Assembly: GCA_037445895.1 (NCBI GenBank)
Contig: JBBIJO010000018.1
Location: forward strand, 1-30,346
DNA: 30,346 bases
Direction of reading: 5' to 3'
Source of the DNA: JBBIJO01 sp037445895
Lineage (GTDB): Bacteria > Bacteroidota > Ignavibacteria > Kapaibacteriales > UBA2268
Part shown: in pieces, positions 24,240 to 30,346 of the stretch
Numbering within the stretch: the first letter of the stretch is position 1
Layout: each line of letters starts with the position of its first letter
The notes under the pieces: model-generated
Databases searched by the model: none
What the model was told of the DNA's origin: nothing
The model's input: only the letters and a program-made list of their open reading frames with translations
Translations under genes and position numbers: made by a program

Positions 24240-25226
24240 TTATGGAACTTCGACTTTGTTTAGAATTTCGTTGACTATATCTTCTGTTCCAACGTTTTCG
24301 GCTTCTGCTTCATACGAAAGCCCAATACGGTGGCGCAGAACATCGAGGCAAATTGCACGAACGTCTTCGGGAACAACATAGCCACGTCGATGAATAAATG
24401 CGTAGGCTTTCGATGCAAGCGCCAAATAGATAGAAGCGCGTGGCGACGCCGGATATGTAATCAATGGCTTTAATTTTTCGAGTTGGAATTTTTCCGGATA
24501 ACGTGTAGCAAAGACAATATCGAGGATGTATTGCTCAATCTTCTCATCCATATATACATCTTTTACGATTTCGCGTGCTGCGATAATTTCGTCGGGCTTA
24601 ACCACAGGAGTTGATTGTGGAAATTCTTTGTTCAGATTCTCGCGGACGATGGCTAATTCTTCTTCACGATTCGGATATGTAATTACAACCTTGAGCATAA
24701 AACGATCCACTTGAGCTTCGGGCAAAGGATATGTTCCCTCTTGTTCAATAGGATTTTGCGTAGCAAGCACAAGAAATGGTTCGGGAAGTCGAAAAGTCTC
24801 CTCCCCAATAGTCACTTGTCGCTCTTGCATTGCCTCGAGCAAGGCGCTTTGCACTTTCGCCGGCGCACGGTTAATTTCGTCGGCAAGAATAAAATTGGCA
24901 AATATTGGACCCTTTCGAACAGAAAAGCTTTGCGATTGTTGATTATATATCATTGTGCCCGTTAAATCTGCGGGGAGCAAATCGGGAGTAAATTGGATTC
25001 TGTTGAACTTCGCATTAATTGCCGAAGCAAGAGTTTTAATTGCTAACGTTTTTGCCAATCCGGGAACACCTTCGAGCAGTATGTGACCATTGGAAAGAAG
25101 CCCGATAAGCAAACGCTCGACCATAATGCGCTGTCCAACAATAACTTTGCCGATTTCCAACAATAACGCATCGACAAAGGCACTTTCGCGCTGGATTCTT
25201 TCGTTCAATTCACGGATATCGACCAT
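24240..25226 (-). CDS. MoxR-family AAA+ ATPase
   Basis: About 328 residues from ATG 25226 (MVDIRELNERI), the usual MoxR N-terminus; an in-frame TTG ten codons upstream is less likely. Walker A is GVPGLAKT (53-60) and Walker B is ILADEINRAP (113-122). Sensor 1 is LATQNPIEQEGTYPLPEAQ and DRFMLKV follows, all typical of MoxR. The C-terminal lid has SPRASIYLALASKAYAF and an arginine-rich end. MoxR ATPases act as chaperone-like remodelers for VWA-containing complexes. It heads the operon with DUF58 and the BatD-like and BatA proteins. Confidence 0.94.
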   Translation of the reverse strand: MVDIRELNERIQRESAFVDALLLEIGKVIVGQRIMVERLLIGLLSNGHILLEGVPGLAKTLAIKTLASAINAKFNRIQFTPDLLPADLTGTMIYNQQSQSFSVRKGPIFANFILADEINRAPAKVQSALLEAMQERQVTIGEETFRLPEPFLVLATQNPIEQEGTYPLPEAQVDRFMLKVVITYPNREEELAIVRENLNKEFPQSTPVVKPDEIIAAREIVKDVYMDEKIEQYILDIVFATRYPEKFQLEKLKPLITYPASPRASIYLALASKAYAFIHRRGYVVPEDVRAICLDVLRHRIGLSYEAEAENVGTEDIVNEILNKVEVP

Positions 25227-25445
25227 ATAGCGAAACCCTAAATTTACAAATTGCAATAAACGATTTTAATTGGGAATTATTTACTTCGATTGAATACTCA
25301 GGATGTTTGATTGCCTACGAATACGAGCATCCAAAACTCTTAACACCTAAGTTTGCTAATTAATTGCCACACTAATTCGACGACATAATTTTTTGCGTAA
25401 TGTTAAGTCATTGAAATATAACAAGTTCCAACTGTTTTAAAAAAA

Positions 25446-25500
25446 TTTCCCAATATAAGCGATACTTTTTTGACTTTTATGTGTTATTTATATTGGGAAA
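25446..25500. repeat. Perfect 13-base inverted repeat upstream of the SBBP propeller gene
   Basis: TTTCCCAATATAA (25446-25458) is the exact reverse complement of TTATATTGGGAAA (25488-25500), separated by 29 bases. It lies about 105 bases before the gene at 25606, in the 379-base gap after the divergent MoxR ATG. A loose promoter-like pair (TTTG at 25469, TATATTGG at 25489) falls inside it. This position would suit an operator or a 5' leader hairpin. The remainder of the gap shows no gene. Confidence 0.55.
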
Positions 25501-25605
25501 AATGCAAATTTTAAAGAAGTTTTTTGAAAAACTAAACAATGGAATGCAAGAAATTGAAAACAAACGATTTAAGAAAATTCTGGTTAAACATAAAGCAGGT
25601 GAACT

Positions 25606-28600
25606 ATGAAACCATCTTTCGAGTTTCTCTTTTTGCTTTTATTAAGTTCCTTTATTTTAACTTATTCCACCAATGCATTTGGCAGCGACAAAATTCTAAA
25701 ATCGCAAAAAGTGAAAAACCAATTCTTTGTTGAAAATACAGGGGAATGGTCCCCCGAAGTCCTTTTCCTATCGCGCATCAACGGAGTTGATGTCTGGATT
25801 ACACGACGAGGCATTACCTACGATTTCTACAAATTGAAAAGGCACAACTACATTGCACCACAAAAGCCTACGCTACTCGTCGAAGAATTGTTTAAACAAG
25901 AATTTCAACGACAGGGACATATCGTCGAAGTAAATTTAGTCGGAGCAAATATAAATTCTGTCCCAAATGGCAAGGGTAAATACTCCACCTATTACAATTA
26001 TCTCGTTGGCAACGACCCAAAGAAATGGAAAAGCCACGTTGGTTTATACCAAAACGTTACGATTGAAAATATTTACCCAAGAATTGACCTGCGGTATTAC
26101 TTCGACAAAGGATACTTAAGATATGATTACATAATCCATCCCGGCGCAAATATATCCCAACTGCGTTTGGAAATCGAAGGAGCATACTCAAGTTGGGTAA
26201 ACGAAAAAGGAGAATTAGTGTTCGAAACGCTTTTTGGAAATGTTATTCAGCAAGATATTTATGCATATCAAATTATCGATGGCGAAAAGTTAGAAATTAA
26301 TGCAAAATGGCAACAAAGCGACAATCATTTTATTCTCGAAGTTGGTGAACATTATCCCAATTACGATATCATTATCGACCCCTTGGTTTATTCAACTTTT
26401 ATTGGAGGAGGTGCCATCGACGAAGGCACCGATATTGCCATCGACGGAAGTGGTTATGCCTATATAGTAGGGGCAACGGAATCCGCCGATTACCCAACCA
26501 CTACTGGGGTTTACACTACCTCTTTTAATGGGTATCTCGATGTATTTGTTACCAAATTGAACCCCGAGGGTTCCCAAATTATTTTTTCAACTTTTTTAGG
26601 CGGTAATAAACTCGACGGTGGTCTTTCGATTGCCTGCGATACAAGCAAAAATATTTTTATTACTGGATTTACGAAGTCGAGCAATTTCCCTGTTTCTTCT
26701 AATGCTTTTCAGAAAACTATTGGTTCGAAGGATACCGAAGATGTCTTTGTTACTAAATTGAACCCGGACGGCTCGAGTTTACTTTATTCCACATACATCG
26801 GCGGTAAAAGGGTCGACATAGCGAAGTCCCTCGATATCGACATAAATGGAAATGCTTATGTTACTGGATTTACTTCTTCGGAAGATTTCCCGACAACGGC
26901 TGGTGCATTCGATACAAGTCTCGGCGGAGGCGAAGATTTATTTGTTGTCAAGTTGAACGCAAGTGGTTCCGACTTAGTTTATTCTTCTTTTCTTGGTGGG
27001 GGACTTTTCGAGCAAGGTTCCTCGATTGCTGTCGATAGCAAGGGATACGCTTACGTTGCTGGGGTTACATTTTCGAAAAACTATCCGACTACACCGGGAG
27101 CTTTCGATGCAACATATACAGGAAATTTAGAAAATTTTGTAACTAAATTAAATACAGAAGGCACGGGGCTTGTTTATTCAACATTTCTCGGGGGTAACAA
27201 TCCAGATGGCAAAATTTCTCTTGCTATCGATAGCATTGGTAATGCTTTCGTATGTGGCACTACAACATCGGGTAATTACCCTACAACCGAAGGCGCTTAC
27301 GACCGAATAAACGAGGGCGGTTTCGAAATTTTTGTTACCAAATTAAATCCCCAAGGCTCGAGTCTGCTCTATTCAACCTTTCTCGGTGGTGCCGATAAAG
27401 AATTTGGCTGGGACATAGCAATCGATAAGCGTGGGAATGCCTACATTACTGGAAGCGTTTGGTTCACAGACACAACTGATTTTCCAGCAACCGAATGCTC
27501 ATTCAATCGCGAATATAAAGGAGCCTTCGATTGCTTGGTCGCAATTTTGAACTCCTCGGGTTCGCAACTTTTATATTCAGCGTTGATTGGAGGATTGGGC
27601 AACGAGTATGGGCTTGCAATTGCAACCGATAGCATTGGCAACGCCTATTTAACCGGTGATGCTTGGTCGGGTGATTTTCCTGTTACCGAAGGTAGTTTCG
27701 ACCATCAATATAACGGAAATTTCGATGCTTTTGCTCTCAAACTAAATCTTTGTTGTCCATTGAATCCTGCAATCGAGGTTCAAGGGAAGTTAATTATTTG
27801 CAAAGGCGACACCGTCGTTTTGAAAGCACAACCCGAAAATCCCTATTATACCTATGAATGGTCAAACGGGGATAAAACTATTTCAACAATCGTAACCGAC
27901 GGCGGCTACTACACACTCCAAATCACAAACGAGATTGGTTGTTCCGAAATGGCAGGAGTTAATATCGATATAAATCCAACAGTCTTAGTATCGATCGACA
28001 CGGTTCTTACGAAAGTAGGTAACGAAAACGTTGCGTTGAACATTCGTTGCAAAGTTGCATCCGCTGGAAGCAAAACAATATCGGATTTGTCTCTCCATAT
28101 CGCCTTCGACGCTTCTGCGTTTTTACCAGCAGAAAACCAAAGCTCCATTGAACAAAACTACGTCGACAACAATGGGGTTCGTCACCTTGTCCTTCGTTTC
28201 AAAAATTTAAATTTAAAAACTGGGGACACAATTATGTTCCAACTACTTGGAACGGCACTACTTGGAAATAATAAAGATAATATTATCAATCTTTTTGACA
28301 TCACTACCTCCGATATAGAACTTTGCCCAATCAAATCCTCGGGAATGATAGTTCTCGATAGTGTATGTGTTTTCGAGCTTCGAGGTGTCGAGATTTTTAA
28401 TCCTTCGAATTTCAATATTAGCACCAATCCAGTGACCACAGACGATATGGAAATTGTTTTCGAAGGCAACGAGCAAGGCACCCATACATTGAGCATCTAC
28501 AATATTAATGGTGTGCTATTAGAATCGAGAACCTGGAACAATGAAATGAATGGCAAAAAGGTGTTCAATTTCGATTCGAAAGCATATCCGAATGGTTTCT

Positions 28601-28662
28601 ACTTTGTTGTTCTAAAAACACCGTGGAATTCGGTGGCTAAACCTTTGCTAATTATGAGGTAA
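25606..28662 (+). CDS. Secreted SBBP-repeat beta-propeller protein with T9SS C-terminal tail
   Basis: A 1018-residue exported protein. A signal peptide (about 1-26, ending NAFGS) precedes an N-terminal beta domain (about 35-258) starting NQFFVENTGEW, as in proteins where a DUF7948-type domain precedes SBBP repeats. Residues 262-713 are seven SBBP units of about 64-68 residues, each with YSTFLGG, an AIDxxGNAYVTG strand and FVTKLNPxGS. An Ig/PKD-like part (about 715-795) with paired cysteines follows, then a second beta domain (about 795-920). The last about 90 residues are a type A T9SS sorting domain (NPVTTDDM near its start, LSIYNINGVLL, NGFYFVVLK, and KPLLIMR at the end). It is expected on the cell surface. 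Its ligand is unknown. Confidence 0.9.
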   Translation: MKPSFEFLFLLLLSSFILTYSTNAFGSDKILKSQKVKNQFFVENTGEWSPEVLFLSRINGVDVWITRRGITYDFYKLKRHNYIAPQKPTLLVEELFKQEFQRQGHIVEVNLVGANINSVPNGKGKYSTYYNYLVGNDPKKWKSHVGLYQNVTIENIYPRIDLRYYFDKGYLRYDYIIHPGANISQLRLEIEGAYSSWVNEKGELVFETLFGNVIQQDIYAYQIIDGEKLEINAKWQQSDNHFILEVGEHYPNYDIIIDPLVYSTFIGGGAIDEGTDIAIDGSGYAYIVGATESADYPTTTGVYTTSFNGYLDVFVTKLNPEGSQIIFSTFLGGNKLDGGLSIACDTSKNIFITGFTKSSNFPVSSNAFQKTIGSKDTEDVFVTKLNPDGSSLLYSTYIGGKRVDIAKSLDIDINGNAYVTGFTSSEDFPTTAGAFDTSLGGGEDLFVVKLNASGSDLVYSSFLGGGLFEQGSSIAVDSKGYAYVAGVTFSKNYPTTPGAFDATYTGNLENFVTKLNTEGTGLVYSTFLGGNNPDGKISLAIDSIGNAFVCGTTTSGNYPTTEGAYDRINEGGFEIFVTKLNPQGSSLLYSTFLGGADKEFGWDIAIDKRGNAYITGSVWFTDTTDFPATECSFNREYKGAFDCLVAILNSSGSQLLYSALIGGLGNEYGLAIATDSIGNAYLTGDAWSGDFPVTEGSFDHQYNGNFDAFALKLNLCCPLNPAIEVQGKLIICKGDTVVLKAQPENPYYTYEWSNGDKTISTIVTDGGYYTLQITNEIGCSEMAGVNIDINPTVLVSIDTVLTKVGNENVALNIRCKVASAGSKTISDLSLHIAFDASAFLPAENQSSIEQNYVDNNGVRHLVLRFKNLNLKTGDTIMFQLLGTALLGNNKDNIINLFDITTSDIELCPIKSSGMIVLDSVCVFELRGVEIFNPSNFNISTNPVTTDDMEIVFEGNEQGTHTLSIYNINGVLLESRTWNNEMNGKKVFNFDSKAYPNGFYFVVLKTPWNSVAKPLLIMR
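26389..27744 (+). repeat. Seven in-frame SBBP coding repeats (about 195-205 bases each)
   Basis: Units begin at YSTFIGGGAI, FSTFLGGNKL, YSTYIGGKRV, YSSFLGGGLF, YSTFLGGNNP, YSTFLGGADK and YSALIGGLGN. Each holds an AIDxxGNAY-type strand and a DFPTTxGAFD-type turn. The last unit runs directly into LNLCCPL. Seven units are what a closed seven-bladed propeller needs, so the set looks complete rather than decaying. Confidence 0.85.
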
Positions 28663-28828
28663 GAAGTTATGAGCGTTCAGCACAGCTTGTCACCCTAGTA
28701 AAAAATTTGAATGGGAATACGATGCTCCTTTGTATACGTAATGAACATAATAATTTACTACTTGTCGAAAAGCAGAGAGTAATCCAAATACAGACAATGT
28801 CATTTCGTTACTACGAAAAGGAGGTTTT

Positions 28829-29689
28829 ATGAAAAAAGGAATAACCAGACCACGGTTTACTCGTTTAGTTATATTTTGCCTTATATGCGCCTTTTTTTAT
28901 TTGAATCAATTTGTAAAATCTAACGAATTCGATTTAATACCATTGAACACCCACTTTTTGGGGTCTGTTGTTTCGTGGCACAATATCCTTGCTTATGGAA
29001 CTGATGGGACATATTTGATGACAACCGACCGAGGGAAGAGTTGGAAGCAATATTCTTTGAACGAATTTGGAATAATTCGGGAAATGATAAACTACAACGA
29101 TACAATTTGGGGGATAATGGACGAGGGTTATCTTTTAGCATCCTATGATTATGGATTTTCATGGAGATTGGAACAATATGAAATCGATAGCGATGAGCAT
29201 TTTATAACTTTAGTTGGAAGTGACAAATATATATTTGTTCGAAGCACCAATGGGATTTACTGTTTCGATAAAGATTTTAATTTAATCAATAAACTAAAAG
29301 ATACCATAATCGAAATTGATTATCGACGAGTAATAACTTGGCGACCGCTTAATTATGTTGAGTCATATTTCCTTGCTTGAACGAAATTGTTTTATTCGGC
29401 AGGAAAATTAATAGTAACTAGCGACCATTATTGGTATGGGATTTTAATAATACCCGAAAATCTATCAAAAATTGATACATTAGATTTTAAGACGAAGATA
29501 TATATAAAATCAGGAAATTACTATGTTTATGGGATTTTTAATTATAAGGATAAAATTTTGTTCAATGTTAGTGGAAATTTATACTTTACTGATAAGGACT
29601 TGAATGAATGGAAGTATTTTTTCCCAGATACTACATTTATGAATGTTAATGATTCTACTTACCTTTGTAAGGGCAAGCGTCCCGCTTGA
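28829..29689 (+). pseudogene. YCF48/BNR-like exported protein interrupted by in-frame TGA
   Basis: A strong ribosome site (AAGGAGG, 28818-28824) precedes an ATG. The first 183 codons encode a signal peptide (VIFCLICAFFYLN) and beta-rich sequence with TTDRGKSWKQYS and SYDYGFSWR, the Asp-x-Gly-x-x-Trp marks of BNR/YCF48 propellers. A TGA at 29378-29380 interrupts the frame, which then continues without a shift for about 100 codons (LFYSAGKLIVTSDHYW and onward, FTDKDLNEWKYFF). The frame finally ends inside a REP-like palindrome, whose bases supply the last codons KGKRPA. Nonsense change plus repeat insertion makes this a recent pseudogene of the paralogue at 30008. A shortened 183-residue product may still be made. 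Confidence 0.75.
29012..29164 (+). repeat. Duplicated 153-base coding block, copy 1
   Basis: This block matches 30194-30346 at 147 of 153 positions by hand alignment. All six differences are at third codon positions and silent, so 51 residues are identical. Sequence upstream of the block is clearly less alike between the two genes. Confidence 0.9.
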
Positions 29690-29742
29690 CATTGTGATAA
29701 AATTGTAGATGAAAGAGGAAGGGACAAGCGAGACGCTTGTCC
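29674..29742. repeat. Pair of REP-like palindromes
   Basis: CAAGCG-TCC-CGCTTG (29674-29688) and GGACAAGCG-AGA-CGCTTGTCC (29722-29742) are two related GC-rich hairpins about 33 bases apart in otherwise AT-rich DNA. Both share the CAAGCG/CGCTTG stem with a three-base loop. The form recalls REP/BIME elements moved by RAYT-type IS200/IS605-like transposases; none is encoded in this window. The first hairpin ends the preceding interrupted reading frame. Confidence 0.6.
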
Positions 29743-29802
29743 TACCAACTTTTGTTTTTGTATTTTCAAATATTTTTTATAATTTAGAATTGAGGTGTAA
29801 TA

Positions 29803-30000
29803 ATGAATTGTTGTAACGAAAAATTTTGCTTTCGTTCATCATCGGTGGTTCGCTGCCTTCGAGGTTGTTTTATAAATTTGCTGCACAATTCCCCCCCCAC
29901 CACTATAAGAGATTGTTTTGCAACAGCTTATAGCGCTTCACTTGTAGGTATTTCGACTAATTGTTCTTTGAAAAAAAGTTTATATTTAACCAAAAAATGA
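29803..30000 (+). CDS. Small doubtful open frame, Cys/Ser-rich
   Basis: A 65-codon frame has a GAGGTG ribosome-like site seven bases before its ATG and ends eight bases before the next gene. Its composition (many Cys, Ser, Arg; an 8-base C run at 29891-29898) is unlike the neighbouring genes, and no motif is recognisable. It may be chance, or a scrambled remnant between the repeats and the paralogue. It could also act as a short leader frame for the gene at 30008. Confidence 0.2.
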   Translation: MNCCNEKFCFRSSSVVRCLRGCFINLLHNSPPTTIRDCFATAYSASLVGISTNCSLKKSLYLTKK

Positions 30001-30007
30001 AAAAGAA

Positions 30008-30346
30008 ATGGAAACCTTAATTACAACCATTTCAAGGCATTTTAAAATCAGACTTATAGCATTGTTGATTTTATTATGTGGATTTATCACAAGAGCCTAT
30101 GGATTCGAGTTTGATTTGATGCCGTTAGATATAAATTTTTATGGAGCAATAGTAGCAGGTAAGAACATAATTGCCTATGGAGATAATGGTGCATATTTGA
30201 TGACAACCGATCGAGGGAAGAGTTGGAAGCAATATTCATTGAACGAATTTGGAATAATTCGCGAAATGATAAACTACAACGATACGATTTGGGGGATAAT
30301 GGACGAGGGTTATCTTTTAGCATCCTATGATTATGGGTTTTCTTGG
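30008..30346 (+). CDS. YCF48/BNR-like exported protein, paralogue of the preceding gene (partial at right edge)
   Basis: From ATG 30008 the frame stays open for 113 codons to the window end. A signal peptide (LIALLILLCGFITRAYG) is followed by FEFDLMPLDINFYGAIVAG, which aligns with the first copy's NEFDLIPLNTHFLGSVVSW at about half identity. The next 51 residues, from YLMTTDRG to SYDYGFSW, are identical to the first copy. The DRGKSW element is a BNR/YCF48-type propeller blade motif. Such proteins with a T9SS tail are common in this lineage, but the C-terminus is not visible. The start is chosen because the signal peptide follows it. Confidence 0.7.
   Translation, partial: METLITTISRHFKIRLIALLILLCGFITRAYGFEFDLMPLDINFYGAIVAGKNIIAYGDNGAYLMTTDRGKSWKQYSLNEFGIIREMINYNDTIWGIMDEGYLLASYDYGFSW
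30194..30346 (+). repeat. Duplicated 153-base coding block, copy 2
   Basis: Matches 29012-29164 with six silent differences. The similarity may continue beyond the window edge, so its right boundary is unknown. Confidence 0.9.

Noticed and set aside
28829..29689. TGA recoding (selenocysteine or alternative code)
   Set aside because: TGA serves as a normal stop in other genes here (for example the DUF58 gene and the EVE-nuclease gene), and the residue context shows no selenoprotein family.
1..30346. CRISPR arrays, tRNA or rRNA genes
   Set aside because: No regularly spaced short repeats, tRNA cloverleaf or rRNA segments were noticed on reading either strand; a tRNAscan/CRISPR scan was not possible.

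Overview
The window looks like a chromosomal segment of an AT-rich bacterium of the Bacteroidota/Chlorobi (FCB) superphylum, possibly a Kapabacteria- or Ignavibacteria-like lineage. Supporting signs are a secreted beta-propeller protein with a type IX secretion (T9SS) C-terminal tail, several outer-membrane barrels, an OmpA protein with two peptidoglycan-binding-like domains, a MoxR/DUF58/BatA aerotolerance-type operon, and one promoter matching the Bacteroidota form (TTTG, 18 bases, TAnnTTTG). The lineage is inferred from gene content only; no marker gene was compared. Most genes are strikingly rich in TCGA/TTCGAA words.

Layout. (1) 1-2548, minus strand: a restriction-modification-like cassette with different base-word use. 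It holds a DNA methyltransferase cut off after motif I/II, a 74-residue unknown protein, an EVE/PUA-like plus NucS-like nuclease fusion, and a second PD-(D/E)XK-like nuclease that runs off the left edge. (2) 2598-6146, minus: adenosylcobalamin-dependent ribonucleotide reductase (nrdJ). (3) 6513-7025, plus: an exported protein made of ten 11-residue helical repeats. (4) 7069-10179, minus: an Omp85/BamA-like barrel with a terminator, and a GNAT-like protein. (5) 10406-13520, minus: a membrane histidine kinase followed by a response regulator whose winged-helix output domain is broken by frameshifts and stops. (6) 13922-16793, plus: a tight operon of a di-haem cytochrome lipoprotein (DUF1111 type), a Rieske lipoprotein and an OprP/O-like porin behind the promoter. 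(7) 16828-21311: a small outer-membrane protein (minus), an NFACT/RqcH-like protein (plus) and the OmpA protein (minus). (8) 21404-25226, minus: MoxR, DUF58, a BatD/DUF4381-like protein and BatA. (9) 25606-28662, plus: a 1018-residue seven-repeat SBBP propeller with a T9SS tail. (10) 28829-30346, plus: two YCF48/BNR-like paralogues sharing a 51-residue block that is identical in protein. The first is broken by an in-frame TGA and ends inside a REP-like palindrome pair.

How genes may work together. The cytochrome, Rieske protein and porin probably form one envelope electron-transfer module. MoxR, DUF58 and the BatD-like and BatA proteins form a chaperone/VWA envelope module. The kinase appears to have lost its DNA-binding partner in cis. 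The best candidates for something undescribed are the nuclease cassette at the left edge and the cytochrome/Rieske/porin operon.
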